This document shows positions 42,036 to 51,853 of a stretch of DNA of 64,000 bases, in pieces (position 1 is the stretch's first letter; each line of letters opens with the position of its first letter). This DNA comes from CAZJTL01 sp964548905 (GTDB lineage Bacteria > Cyanobacteriota > Cyanobacteriia > Cyanobacteriales > Xenococcaceae), in assembly GCA_964548905.1 (NCBI GenBank), contig CAZJTL010000005.1, positions 1-64,000 on the forward strand. The letters are read 5' to 3'. The position numbers and the translations under genes are program-made. Under the pieces are notes generated by a model, which was not told the DNA's origin, did not search any database, and saw only the letters and a list, made by a program, of their open reading frames with translations.

Positions 42036-42213
42036 AAACTCCGAACCAATTTTTCACATAACCTCGCGATCGCAGTGGCAACAGGCACTAGAAATAGGAA
42101 TTTATCAGGCTGAATCTCTTAAAAATGAGGGATTTATTCACTTTTCTAAATTTGAACAAGTGGTTGCTACGGCTAATCGTTTTTTTATTGTTGAAGAAAT
42201 TGCTAAACTATAA
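42022..42213 (+). pseudogene. DUF952-domain protein, C-terminally truncated
   Basis: 63 residues: EPIFHITSRSQWQQALEIGI, Y..ESLKNEGFIHFSKFEQVV and ATANRFF are the N-terminal half of DUF952, usually about 110 residues. It stops at 42211-42213 where the 28-nt palindrome of the next operon begins. The missing part includes the second half of the barrel. The start ATG is in an ATGAACA heptamer. Confidence 0.65.
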
Positions 42214-42236
42214 CTATAGTCATGACTATAGTTATA
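42209..42236. promoter_or_regulatory. 28-nt perfect palindrome, likely toxin-antitoxin operator
   Basis: Each half is TATAACTATAGTCA; the centre is CATG. It ends 4 bases before the antitoxin start, where Phd/YefM antitoxins normally bind to repress their own operon. TATAACTATAGT also contains promoter-like sequence, so repressor binding could block transcription start. Confidence 0.7.
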
Positions 42237-42240
42237 AACC

Positions 42241-42471
42241 GTGGAAATATCTAAAAGTCAACTTAAAAGTAAGCTTCTTGAAGTCCTCAGAGAAGTTGAA
42301 TCAGAAAATACAGAAGTAATTGTGACCGATCGCGGTAAGCCTGTAGCTAAGATATCTAAATTCCAGTATGCGCCTACAACTGAGGAGTTGTTTAAAGATT
42401 TGCGAGGGCGCATTAAATATTTTGAAGACCCTACTGCTCCTACTATAGAAGAATGGGGTGATGAGATTTGA
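42241..42471 (+). CDS. Phd/YefM-family antitoxin
   Basis: 76 residues from a GTG start. MEISKSQLKSKLLEVLREVE, NTEVIVTDRGKPVAKI is the DNA-binding Phd fold; the tail FEDPTAPTIEEWGDEI binds the toxin. Four bases after the palindrome and overlapping the PIN gene by 4 bases. It should repress the operon with or without the toxin. Confidence 0.9.
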   Translation: MEISKSQLKSKLLEVLREVESENTEVIVTDRGKPVAKISKFQYAPTTEELFKDLRGRIKYFEDPTAPTIEEWGDEI

Positions 42472-42860
42472 GCATTGTTTTGGACACCTGTGCTTTACTT
42501 TGGTGGAGTCTAGATCCAAAGGAGTTTTCTGATTCTGCGAGAATCGCCATTGAAAAAATGGAACGAGAAAAAAATGGTGTAACTCCATCAATGGCTATTT
42601 GGGAAATCGCCATCAAGGTTAAGAATAAAAAATTAGATTTAGGTATTCCTTTAGAAACCTATGTTACTAAACTAAAACAGTCTGATGTGGTACGAATTAT
42701 GCCAGTAGATGAAGATATTTTGCTTAAAAGTGTAAACTTGCAATGGTCACATCGGGATCCGGTTGACAGAATAATGGTTGCCTTAGCTATACATAACGGT
42801 TGCTCGATTATTACCAAAGATTTGTCAATTAGAGAATTTTATGACCATACTATTTGGTAG
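42468..42860 (+). CDS. PIN-domain ribonuclease toxin
   Basis: 130 residues from TTG at 42468, which overlaps the antitoxin stop (TTGA). SIVLDTCALLWWSLDPKEFS, PSMAIWEIAIKVK, WSHRDPVDRIMVALAIHNGC and IITKDLSIREF place all four acidic PIN residues, so it is probably an active nuclease. Complete, unlike the other PIN genes in the window. Confidence 0.9.
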   Translation: MSIVLDTCALLWWSLDPKEFSDSARIAIEKMEREKNGVTPSMAIWEIAIKVKNKKLDLGIPLETYVTKLKQSDVVRIMPVDEDILLKSVNLQWSHRDPVDRIMVALAIHNGCSIITKDLSIREFYDHTIW

Positions 42861-43059
42861 GTAGTTCGACAACAAGTAGCCCAAGTTAGCACTCCTCGAC
42901 TTGCTAGTACATCAAGTCATAAGTTATGCAACATGCTTAAAAAGCTACAAACCTTAACTTAAAACAGATTGAACTTCGAACTTCTGCCTTCGAACTTCTG
43001 CCTTCTTGTACTAGTACGGTCATTAACCTGTTTGACTTGATTTGCCATTAAAGAATAAC

Positions 43060-44655
43060 TCAAAAATGACGTTCTAACTTCAGCGATCGCTCTGGTGCTA
43101 TTTTTTTCACTTCATCGGTAAGATTTAACCATTGTTGTAATTGTCCCATTTGAAAGGTACGGCTCATGACTACATAAATAGAAGTTTGATCGCAACCTAT
43201 TCCCGCAGTAATTATATTTTCCCAAGATTCGGCATTTAGTTCATCAATAACTTGCCACTGTTCGTTTTCCCATTTCAATTGACGACAGAAGGAAAAAGGT
43301 GCTTGTTTTTTCCCTGTAATTAACAGTTTTTGCAAAGTTTTACGAATTAAATTGGGATAAAATCGACCGATCGAAAGCATGACTACCCTTAGAATCATCA
43401 AATTTAAAGGAGTCATTTGTTTTTGTTTCGCCCATCCGAACCAACCTGCGATCGAGATGTCATTTTCGTCAATTTGAGTTTTGTAATTACCAACTAAATG
43501 AGCGACAGCATTTTTAACCTTCTTTCCTTCTTTAACTTGCAGAGAAAATTGAGTATCAGAAGCAATTAATTGAGCATCGCGAAATAGTTTGAATACTCCA
43601 CCCTTGTTGAGTGCTAAATATAATTCGGTTTGCTGGCGGCGATCGATCAAAATTCCTGCTTCTTCCAGCCAAAAACGTCCTTGTGGACGAGGTTTGAGGG
43701 GAGGACGAGCAGGGATAAAATCTCGCCAAGCTAAGAGATAATTCCAAGTATGATGACCGATGATATGGTCGTCGGCGTAACAAGGAGCTAAACCGTTTGC
43801 CAATCCTTTGAGAAATTGGTCATTAATATTGAGCGCTTCGGGCATCCATTTACCCACCAATTCAAAACCGTGAGGAAAGAAATTATAAGTGTTGCGGCTG
43901 GTATATTCTCCTCCGTAAGAGCCGTCTGGATGAACAAAATGAGAAGCTAGGATTACCGCTTTGGCGATCGCGTCTTTGAGTCGATTATTGTTGGGAATCA
44001 GTTCGTAAATGCGAGCCAAACATGATATGGTCAGGGTATGATAGCCTGGGTCACAACCTTCATATTCTTGAAACCAGCCTTCAGGATTTTGCCAAGATAA
44101 GACTTGTTCTAAACGTTGCTGTTTGTTTTCATTCCAGCGATCGGTATTGAGTAATCGAGATAGTAATTCTAAGCAGAGAACGATTAAAGCCTGATGATTA
44201 GTTAATCTACCGCTTTCTTGATGGTGTGCTAGCCAGTCAGCGCGTTTGACAAAAAAATCGATCGCCCGTTGATTGTTCAATCCTAAGAGTCTATAACTTT
44301 CTATACAAGCTAACAGGGAAAAAGCGGCTGCACCACCTGCTCTTTCAAAGGGAAAATAATCATCACAAGATCCATCTGGATGAGCGCTAGTAGCTGCATA
44401 GAGAATTCCTGCTTCCACCCAATCGCGAATGACAGGCTGTTGGTAAAAATGGTTGCCAAGAAGGTCGGTATGATAGGCTAGAGCTAGGGGATAGACAAAT
44501 TCCTGAGACATTCCACTGGGGAAGTCAATAATTTTATACTGCCAAAAATTGCGATCGAAACATCCGTAGGTAGGACTATGATGATTGCGGTCTAAAAGAG
44601 TGAGAATTTTAGGAATTTGAGCCAGCGCTTCTTTAGCAAATAAATCCCTACTCAT
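43060..44655 (-). CDS. Conserved protein with a predicted alpha/alpha-toroid, polysaccharide-related
   Basis: 531 residues, no signal peptide or membrane segment. Residues 1-330 contain repeated helical hairpins with a glycine/aspartate-rich pattern (AHPDGSCDDYFPFERAGGAA, WQNPEGWFQEYEGCDPGYHT, HPDGSYGGEYTSRNTYNFFP) as in heparinase, glucuronyl-hydrolase or squalene-cyclase-like toroids. The C-terminal 200 residues are mainly beta. I believe it belongs to a family found near glycan genes, but have no proven activity. Isolated here. Confidence 0.5.
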   Translation of the reverse strand: MSRDLFAKEALAQIPKILTLLDRNHHSPTYGCFDRNFWQYKIIDFPSGMSQEFVYPLALAYHTDLLGNHFYQQPVIRDWVEAGILYAATSAHPDGSCDDYFPFERAGGAAAFSLLACIESYRLLGLNNQRAIDFFVKRADWLAHHQESGRLTNHQALIVLCLELLSRLLNTDRWNENKQQRLEQVLSWQNPEGWFQEYEGCDPGYHTLTISCLARIYELIPNNNRLKDAIAKAVILASHFVHPDGSYGGEYTSRNTYNFFPHGFELVGKWMPEALNINDQFLKGLANGLAPCYADDHIIGHHTWNYLLAWRDFIPARPPLKPRPQGRFWLEEAGILIDRRQQTELYLALNKGGVFKLFRDAQLIASDTQFSLQVKEGKKVKNAVAHLVGNYKTQIDENDISIAGWFGWAKQKQMTPLNLMILRVVMLSIGRFYPNLIRKTLQKLLITGKKQAPFSFCRQLKWENEQWQVIDELNAESWENIITAGIGCDQTSIYVVMSRTFQMGQLQQWLNLTDEVKKIAPERSLKLERHF

Positions 44656-44754
44656 ATGGCTTTAGCTCTCATTAGCTGAATGAAAACGACCATTATAAGC
44701 TGTTGTTCATTTAAATTGTATAAGTAGTCGGACAAAATTAAATCCATAGGTGGA

Positions 44755-44826
44755 GGCAGGGAGCAGGCAGCAGGGAGCAGGCAGTAGGGGGGAAACCAAT
44801 GAACTATGAACCATGAACCATGAACT
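44755..44826. repeat. Heptamer arrays (GGGAGCA, ATGAACC) before prfB
   Basis: AGGCAGGGAGCAGGCAGC and ATGAACCATGAACCATG. It follows a GGACAAAATTAAATCCATAG segment (see 35656 and 60199). Confidence 0.65.
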
Positions 44827-44864
44827 AAAATAGGTAAATAAACTTTGAAAAGATCGAGTTAAAG

Positions 44865-45975
44865 ATGGAAGTTTCCGAGCTTAAAAAAGAAATTGAAGTA
44901 CTCTCCTCGCGCCTGGGTAAAACCCAGGAGTATCTTTGACCTGCCCGCTCTCAATGCTAAAATTCAAGACTTAGAACAGTTAGCATCTCAACCAGACTTT
45001 TGGGATAATTCCGAAACAGCCCAAAATACCCTGCAAGAACTCAACGACCTGAAATCTAATCTAGAGCAGTATCATCAATGGCAAGCTAGTTTAGAAGATA
45101 CTAAAGCGATCGCCCAATTGTTAGAAGTAGAAGCAGACGATGCACTGCAACAAGAAGCCGAAACAACTTTAGTGCAACTGCAACAAGAATTAGAACGTTG
45201 GGAATTGCAACAATTATTGTCAGGGCCTTACGATGCTAAAGGAGCAGTCTTAACTATTAATGCTGGTGCGGGTGGTACAGATGCTCAAGATTGGGCAGAG
45301 ATGTTATTGCGAATGTATACTCGTTGGGGCGAAAAACAAGGTTATAAGGTTCATCTGACCGATATCTCCGAAGGTGAAGAAGCAGGACTTAAATCGGCGA
45401 CGTTAGAAATTGATGGACGTTATGCCTTTGGTTATCTCAAAGGAGAGAAAGGAACACACCGATTAGTCAGAATTTCTCCTTTCAATGCTAACGGTAAACG
45501 TCAGACTAGTTTTGCTGGTGTAGAAGTTATGCCCGTTTTAGGAGAAGAAGCGGTTAAAGTAGAAATTCCTGAAAAGGATTTGGAAATTACTACTTCTCGT
45601 GCTGGTGGTAAAGGCGGACAAAACGTCAACAAAGTAGAAACTGCGGTTCGAGTTGTTCACTTACCTACAGGCATTGCCGTTCGTTGTACAGAAGAGCGAT
45701 CGCAGCTACAAAACAAAGAAAGAGCGCTAGCTCTCCTCAAAGCTAAGTTACTGGTCATTCTACAAGAACAAAGAGCCAAAGCGATCGCCGAGATTCGAGG
45801 CGATATGGTAGAAGCAGCTTGGGGCAATCAAATCCGCAATTATGTTTTTCATCCCTATCAAATGGTCAAAGATTTGCGAACCAGTACAGAAACTACTGCT
45901 ATCAATGATGTCATGAACGGAGAATTAAATAATTTCATTGAATCTTATTTGCGGAAAGAGAATCAATTAATATAG
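44865..45975 (+). CDS. prfB: Peptide chain release factor 2, with programmed +1 frameshift
   Basis: The first frame starts at ATG 44865 (MEVSELKKEIEVLSSRLGKT) and reaches TGA at 44937-44939 after QEYL. The site is AGGAG TAT CTT TGA C, the classic self-regulated slip site with an internal Shine-Dalgarno three bases upstream. Reading continues from 44938 in the +1 frame (PARSQC-type then KIQDLEQLASQPDFWDNSET) to 45975, about 369 residues. The SPF anticodon motif (VRISPFNANGKRQTSFAGVE) identifies RF2, and GGQ lies in SRAGGKGGQNVNKVE. Low RF2 favours frameshifting, which raises RF2. Confidence 0.97.
44926..44940 (+). promoter_or_regulatory. prfB recoding signal
   Basis: AGGAGTATCTTTGAC: internal ribosome-binding stimulator, spacer of three, CTT slip codon, TGA stop and C in the +4 position. 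Every element of the known bacterial prfB signal is present. Confidence 0.95.
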
Positions 45976-46298
45976 TTCATGGTTCATAGTTCATGGTTCA
46001 TGGCGAAGGCAGAGGGCAGAAGGACGGCGCTTTTTATTCTGAAGACGCTTCAGAATCCGCGCCTCCAGAAGGCAGGAGGCAGGAGGTTTTAAAGTCAGAA
46101 GTCGTAGGGGCGAATGGCCATTCGCCCGTACAGAAGTCAGAAGGCAATAGTTTTTATTTCTTCCTCCGCTCCCCCTGCTTCCCCAACTTCCCCCGCTTTC
46201 CCTGCTTTCTTTTCCCCTACCCCCCTACACCCATACACCCCTAATCCCTAGCCCCTAGCCCCTAACCCCTAGCCCCTAACCCCTAATCCCTCCAATCT
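45976..46298. repeat. Large repeat-filled spacer
   Basis: GGTTCATAGTTCATGG, AGGCAGA units, hairpin GACGGCGC...GAAGCGTCTTC...CGCGCCTCC at 46023-46067, hairpin GGGGCGAATGGCCATTCGCCC at 46108-46128, then CTTCCCC and CCCCTAA units to 46290. No gene; an open frame at 45993-46244 is made only of repeats. Confidence 0.75.
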
Positions 46299-47465
46299 AT
46301 GCAATTCACCTGTTCTCAAAGCGATTTTAATAGCAATTTATCTTTAGTTAACCGTGCTATCCCTTCTCGTCCAACTAATCCTATTTTGGCTAATGTGTTG
46401 TTGATTGCGGACGAAGAGGCGCAAAAAATTAATTTAACGGCTTTTGACTCAACTCTTGGTATTTATACTAGCTTTAATGCAGAAATTACCGAAGGCGGAA
46501 GTTTAACTATTCCAGCTAAATTAGTCAGCGATATTGTTTCTCGTCTGAGTGAGGGAGAAATTACCATTTCTATGCAGGAATCTGACAATGGTGAAGAAGA
46601 TATTCGGATTACTCTAGCTTCAGCCTCTGGGCAGTTCCAATTTAGAGGAATAAGCGCTACAGACTACCCGGAACTTCCTACAGTAGACGATGGCGAAAAG
46701 ATTGTCTTACCAGTTTCGTTGATCTTAGAAGGCTTAAGAGGATCTGCTTTTGCAGCCAGTGTTGATGAAACTAAACAAATTTTAAGCGGGGTACATTTAC
46801 GCAGCCAAGAGCCAAATTGTTTGGAATTTGCAGCTACAGACGGACATCGCTTATCAGTCGTCAGCGCTATTTTAGAATCTGAAGCTGAAGATAACTCGAC
46901 AACTAGTTTTGACTCTCTAGCGGTAACAATTCCTGCTAGAGCTTTAAGGGAACTAGAAAAAATGCTCAGCAGTCTTCAACCTACAGATACGATCGATGTA
47001 CGCTTAAATGAATCGCAAATAATGTTTGACTTTGGCGATCGCCGTTTAACTAGTCGCATTCTTGAAGGTGCTTATCCAGCCTACCAACAATTAATTCCTC
47101 GTCAATTTGCCCGTCAGGTGACGGTTGAACGCAAAAGATTGATAAGTAGTTTAGAATTGGTAGCGGTTTTAGCCGATCAAAAAAATAATATTGTTAAATT
47201 TTCTCTAGATGGCGATCGCAATCAGTTGATCTTGTCTGTAGAAGCTCAAGATGTAGGTAAAGCCAAACAGTCAATGCCAGCAGAAATTCTTGGTGGGAAT
47301 CTAGATATCGCTTTCAATATTAAATATCTCATGGATGGGCTAAAAGCTCTTTCCACCGCAGATATCAAAATGCAACTAAACGAATGGAATCAACCAGTAA
47401 TTTTTAATCCTTTGGGGGGAGCGCAGATGACATATCTAGTCATGCCAGTACAAATTAGAAATTAA
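46299..47465 (+). CDS. dnaN: DNA polymerase III beta sliding clamp
   Basis: 388 residues, three clamp domains. MQFTCSQSDFNSNLSLVNRA, NPILANVLLIADEE, ITDGHRLSVV-type (FAATDGHRLSVVSAIL), and the C-terminal YLVMPVQIRN of the partner-binding groove. It forms the dimeric ring tethering the replicative polymerase. Complete. The TonB-like gene starts 45 bases after it on the same strand. Confidence 0.97.
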   Translation: MQFTCSQSDFNSNLSLVNRAIPSRPTNPILANVLLIADEEAQKINLTAFDSTLGIYTSFNAEITEGGSLTIPAKLVSDIVSRLSEGEITISMQESDNGEEDIRITLASASGQFQFRGISATDYPELPTVDDGEKIVLPVSLILEGLRGSAFAASVDETKQILSGVHLRSQEPNCLEFAATDGHRLSVVSAILESEAEDNSTTSFDSLAVTIPARALRELEKMLSSLQPTDTIDVRLNESQIMFDFGDRRLTSRILEGAYPAYQQLIPRQFARQVTVERKRLISSLELVAVLADQKNNIVKFSLDGDRNQLILSVEAQDVGKAKQSMPAEILGGNLDIAFNIKYLMDGLKALSTADIKMQLNEWNQPVIFNPLGGAQMTYLVMPVQIRN

Positions 47466-47510
47466 TGCACAAATTAATGCACACAAAAGGCGATTTTCAG
47501 TTTCGAGCTT

Positions 47511-48680
47511 ATGACTAATCATTCGATTGCAGCTACATTACCCAAAAAATTAATCCAGCCAACCAATCTGGCGATCGCTGCATCTGTAGCTATTCACGGC
47601 GCTATCTTTTATTTTGGCTTTCCTGCTCTCAATTACGAACCACCAGAAGGCGATCGAGATTTTAGCCGTAACGTTCCTGTAATTGAATTAACACCTACCG
47701 AACAAACCCGCCTCCCCGATCTTTCTGGCAGACTAGCAGAAATACCGATTTTTAACAAAACAACACCCAATTTACCTCAATCTCAAGGATTACCGCCTTT
47801 ACCCCCTATTCCACCTTTACCATCAACAAGTTTTAATAATTCTGCTTCACAACCTTTTTTCCCGCCTCTACCTCCTAATTTATCTTCCATTCCCTTACCT
47901 CCACCACCACCAACCCTTCCCCTTCCCTCTCCTTCTGCAACTATAACTTTACCTCCACCACCAATAAGTAAATTACCTAGCTCTAAAAATCTGCCTGCAC
48001 CACCACCACCAGCTTTAAATGGTGAAATTAAACCTTATACTCCAACTTTGCCGCCTTCTAATCTCAATCCCCAACCACCTCTAGCTTCATTACCATCTAG
48101 AGAAAACTTGCCACCAACTAGCCAACCCACTCAACCCACCCAACCAATAGCGCCTTCAAAAGAACAAATTATCGCTCAACGCCAGCAAAATTTGATTGCT
48201 TCGATTTCTAGTTTAGGAAGAAATTTACAGAGAGATGAAAGCAATACTACTAATGATGAAGCTAATAAAAATTATCTTGGCTGGCTCAATAAAGTTCAAG
48301 TAGTCAAACCAAAAGTAGATAGCTTTATTGGTACTTATCCCAAGGATGCTTGCATCAGAAGATTATCAGGAGAAGTAACTTATGGAATGGTTGTCGATCC
48401 TCAAGGAAAAATAGTAGAAACTGAATTGATCAAAAGTGCAGGTTATCCAATTTTAAATAAACAAGCACTTCGAGATATAAATGGGCGGAGTTATCTCAAT
48501 CAGACTGGACAGCTTCAACCCTATCGAGTCACAGTCGGCTTCAATTATAGCGAACAAGTTTGCCCTTCTCTAGCTGCACCAAGATTAAAACCTTTAGAAC
48601 CTAGCAATTCAGCCGTCAGCCGTCAGCCGTCAGCCGTCAGCCGTCAAGAGAAGGCTCCTCAGCAGGAGGGAAACAACTGA
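47511..48680 (+). CDS. TonB-like energy transducer, proline-rich
   Basis: 389 residues. One N-terminal membrane helix (NLAIAASVAIHGAIFYFGFP), then a periplasmic region 60-230 with about 25% proline (PPLPPIPPLPS, PPPPPTLPLPS), a helical segment (QNLIASISSLGRNLQRDESN), and a C-terminal TonB-type domain, YPKDACIRRLSGEVTYGMVV and KQALRDINGR. Such proteins drive outer-membrane transport with ExbB/ExbD, which are absent nearby. The last 25 residues (NSAVSRQPSAVSRQ) come from an AGCCGTC heptamer array. Confidence 0.8.
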   Translation: MTNHSIAATLPKKLIQPTNLAIAASVAIHGAIFYFGFPALNYEPPEGDRDFSRNVPVIELTPTEQTRLPDLSGRLAEIPIFNKTTPNLPQSQGLPPLPPIPPLPSTSFNNSASQPFFPPLPPNLSSIPLPPPPPTLPLPSPSATITLPPPPISKLPSSKNLPAPPPPALNGEIKPYTPTLPPSNLNPQPPLASLPSRENLPPTSQPTQPTQPIAPSKEQIIAQRQQNLIASISSLGRNLQRDESNTTNDEANKNYLGWLNKVQVVKPKVDSFIGTYPKDACIRRLSGEVTYGMVVDPQGKIVETELIKSAGYPILNKQALRDINGRSYLNQTGQLQPYRVTVGFNYSEQVCPSLAAPRLKPLEPSNSAVSRQPSAVSRQEKAPQQEGNN

Positions 48681-48705
48681 TAGCTGATAGCTGATAGCTA
48701 TCCTC
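48605..48705. repeat. AGCCGTC and TGATAGC heptamer arrays at the end of the TonB-like gene
   Basis: Four units of AGCCGTC inside the coding sequence, then GCTGATA units after the stop codon. The array encodes the SAVSRQPSAVSRQ tail. Confidence 0.75.
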
Positions 48706-48718
48706 CCTTTAAGCTGTC

Positions 48719-51572
48719 TTAACCCGAACTCTTAGGAAAACTACAGGCGATCGCCTGAGAAAAATTACGGTCTGTAGTATTAGGAGTAGGATAAGCTGTC
48801 AAAACAATTTGACCTTGAGCATTGACGATCATTCCCCGTGCAGGAATAACCTCATCAGAAGAAAAAGTTTTTTTATGCTCATCTAATGTCTCTGCTTGTT
48901 TTTCCGTCTCACCGTCTCCCAGTCTCCCCTGCTCCCTTGCTTCCCCCGCTTCCTCCGCTTCCTCCGCTTCCCCCGCTACCTTGTTCTCCTGATAGATAAC
49001 TACTATTAAGTGGTTTAGTCGGATCGCTAGGCATACCACCACGTCCAGTAACGGTAAAACTATTAGCTATTGCACCACTTCCATCAGTACCGCAAGCTGA
49101 AGCAACCGTTTCTTCTGGTTCGACGAGATTTTCTGGTGAGAGAATAAATGCTTGAGAAGGATTGACATCAGGAGTATCGATCGAGACACTGCCTTCTAAT
49201 CCAAATTGGGAACTAGCATCGATATCATTAGTCTGATTGGGTGGAGTTGAGAGTCTTTCTTTTAATCCAAAAATGCCCTCAGTCGTAATGCGAATGTCAC
49301 CACCTTTGCCTTTCTCGGCGTTAGCAACGATATCGCTGTTTTGATTGGGGGAAGCCACAATAAATTGAGCATCGATGGTTAAATTGCCACCTGTAGCATC
49401 TTGACGAGCTTTAGCAGAGATTAAACTATTGCGATCGAGTTTGAGAATACCACCTATTTTGAGATTAATATTGCCACCTTCTCCGAAGGAAGTTTCTGCT
49501 GTTAATTTTCCTCTGTTGTTTAGTTGGAATAAATCGGTCTTAATTTGTAGATTACCTGCATTACCCTGTCCAAAACTACCAACATTCAGTTCTGCTTCAT
49601 TGCTCACAAAAAGATTTTTTGCGGTGATACTAATTCCCCCCGCGTCGCCGACACCGTTTGTTGCTACTCTGCTATTGATAAAAGATTTTTTATCTAAGAA
49701 TAGGCTATCGATAGCATTAATAACTATCTGACCTGCATTTCCTTGTCCTTCAGTAGTAGCAGTCAATGTCGAATTATTCACTAAAGAAAAGTTTTTTGCG
49801 GTAATGTTAACTCCACCTGAATTACCTTTGGCGTTTTTGTTTACTCTACTAGTGAGATAACTGTTATTCAAAGATACGTTTCCAGAATTACCAGTAGTCT
49901 TAATAATTATCTGACCTGCATCCCCTTGTCCAGAAGTTGTAGCATTCAACCCAGATATATTAGTTAGATAAAGATTGTCCGTGCTAATCTCAATCCCACC
50001 TGAGTTGCCTACACCTTTCTCTGCTATTCTGCTGTCGATAAAAATTCTTCCATCCAATGAGATAGTATCAATAGCATTAATGATAATTTTACCTGCATTT
50101 CCTTGTCCTTCAGTGGTAGCAGTTAATCCAGCACCATTGACTAAAGAAAGATTTTTTGTGGCGATCGTAATTTCACCTGAGTTACCTATAGCACCCTTAT
50201 TTACTCTACTGCTGATGGTACTGTTATCAACAGAGATAGTATTGCCTGCATTTACAATTACACTACCCGCGTTGCCAACAGCATTCTCATCGATTGTGTT
50301 TGTAATTCTACTTTTATCTAAAAAAATTGAATCTGAAGCTGTAATTTGCACATCACCTGCATCCCCTTTTCCTTCAGTTCCAGCTTCCAATACAGCACCA
50401 TTAAGTAGAGAAAGAGAACCAGTTTCAATGCTAATATTACCTCCTTTCCCTTCAGCAATGCTTTCTACTTCAGTTTCTATTTCGCTTTTATTGTTTAAAG
50501 AGACTGTATCGATTGCATTAATAATTACACTTCCTGCATTTCCTCTACCACGAGTTTCTGTAGATAGTAAAGCACTATTGTCTAAAAAGACCGATCCAGT
50601 AGCAATTTCAATATTCCCCGCATTGCCTTGAGCATTCTCCTCTACTTGGTTTTCTACTTTACTGCCATCCAAGGAAACTGTATCTGTAGTATTAATGTCA
50701 ATATTTCCTGCAACAGCTTCTGGTTTGCCTAAACCTTTCTTGATTCCCGCTATAAGCTCAGTTCCTGACAAAAGTTGGAAATTTCTGGCATTAACGCCAA
50801 TAAATCCACCCCCATCTGCACGTACCTTTACTTCCGAGTCATTAGTTAAAGTGATATCACCTCTTTGTACTCCGCTAGGAAAAGTCAGACTACCGTTGTC
50901 ATTAATTTCTATCTTCCCTGCACCTAATAGACTTCCTAATTCAACTCTTCCTCCTGGTGCGATAATTTTCCCTCCATCAAAGCTTATATTTCCACCTACT
51001 AAAGTTACATTTTTTCCTGGTTTTACTTCTAACCCAGCTAGCGAATTATTATTAATGGGAGCGGGATTATCGCGAAGATTTAAGCCTATGGGTGCATTAA
51101 CTGTTAGTAATGGCTTTTGTAGATTAGTAGCACTAAATTCTGTCCCATCATTAAACAATAAACTATCGGCACTACTACCTAAAAATGAACCGCCAATATT
51201 TAGAGAAGCACCATTGCCAAAAATAATACCTGCGGGATTAATTAAAAATAGATTGGCACTACCCGCCGCCTTAATTAAACCATCAATAGTAGAAACAGAG
51301 CCGCCTGTAACTCTAGAAATAATATTATTAATCTCAGGAGAGTTTAGAAAATTGGCACTTCCACCAGTAGGAACAGAAAAGTCACGAAAACTATGAAAAA
51401 GATTAGCTCCTGCTAGATCTCCACCGTTAATCTCAAAATTATTGCCGTCGGGGGTATCTACTTGTGTCGATGTCGTTCCGTCAGGTGCAATTTGTGCTGT
51501 AGTTGGTAAGCAGAAAAAAGAGTAAGCAAAAGCTAGAAAGAAAACTCGATTCCAGAGAAAACTTGCAGACAT
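48719..51572 (-). CDS. Two-partner-secretion (filamentous haemagglutinin-like) exoprotein, frame broken near the C-terminus
   Basis: From ATG 51572: a signal peptide (FFLAFAYSFFCLPTTAQ), then the TPS secretion domain (about 30-230) with NLFLINPAGIIFGNGASLNI and FLGSSADSLLF. A beta-helix stalk of GNAGxIxI / GKGGDIxI repeats follows to about 780. Then ACGTDGSG, TGRGGMPSDPTKPLNSSYLS and a G/S-rich repeat; this frame stops at 48909. The conserved tail (HKKTFSSDEVIPARGM, YPTPNTTDRNFSQAIAC) lies in another frame, 48719-49042. The break falls inside the short-repeat array at 48903-48980. A TpsB outer-membrane partner is not in the window. The full-length product would be about 950 residues, exported and probably surface-attached. 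Confidence 0.85.
48903..48980 (-). repeat. Intragenic short tandem repeat at the frame break
   Basis: On the coding strand: four GCGGAGGAA/GCGGGGGAA units of 9 bases, then AAGGGAGCAGGGGAGAC and GGGAGAC units of 7-8 bases. The first group keeps the frame; the second does not, and the TGA that ends the long frame falls at its end. Confidence 0.7.
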
Positions 51573-51794
51573 GAAACCACCTATAACTTAGATTAAAAAG
51601 TAATAAGTAAGCCGCAATTTTATGATTTAGTTCTACTCGCAGAATACAATTTTCATTCTTTGCTATTGTTCGATCGAGCGATAAAAGGTCAGAAATTAGA
51701 GCTTCTTCGAGGTCGATCTATTTAAAATATATGAGCTATGATTAAATGCTAGAATTGAATCTCGATTCGGTTAGTTTTAGTTTATAAAAGTTTA

Positions 51795-51850
51795 AAAAAT
51801 ACTCGCTCTGATTCCGCTTGAAAAGCGATCGCCTGTGAAAAATTACTGCG
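51795..51850 (-). pseudogene. 3'-end remnant of another exoprotein copy
   Basis: Minus strand reads SNFSQAIAFQAESERVFFK, the equivalent of the NFSQAIAC end of the two neighbouring exoproteins. It lies just beyond the HNH gene's stop codon. It marks where a further copy was disrupted. Confidence 0.5.
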
Positions 51851-51853
51851 CGG

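Noticed and set aside
45993..46244. 83-codon open frame after prfB
   Set aside because: It consists only of tandem repeats and hairpins and has no family-like sequence.
49429..51396. Several long plus-strand frames rich in P, S, L and I opposite the exoprotein
   Set aside because: They are shadows produced by the G/N-rich beta-helix repeats on the minus strand.
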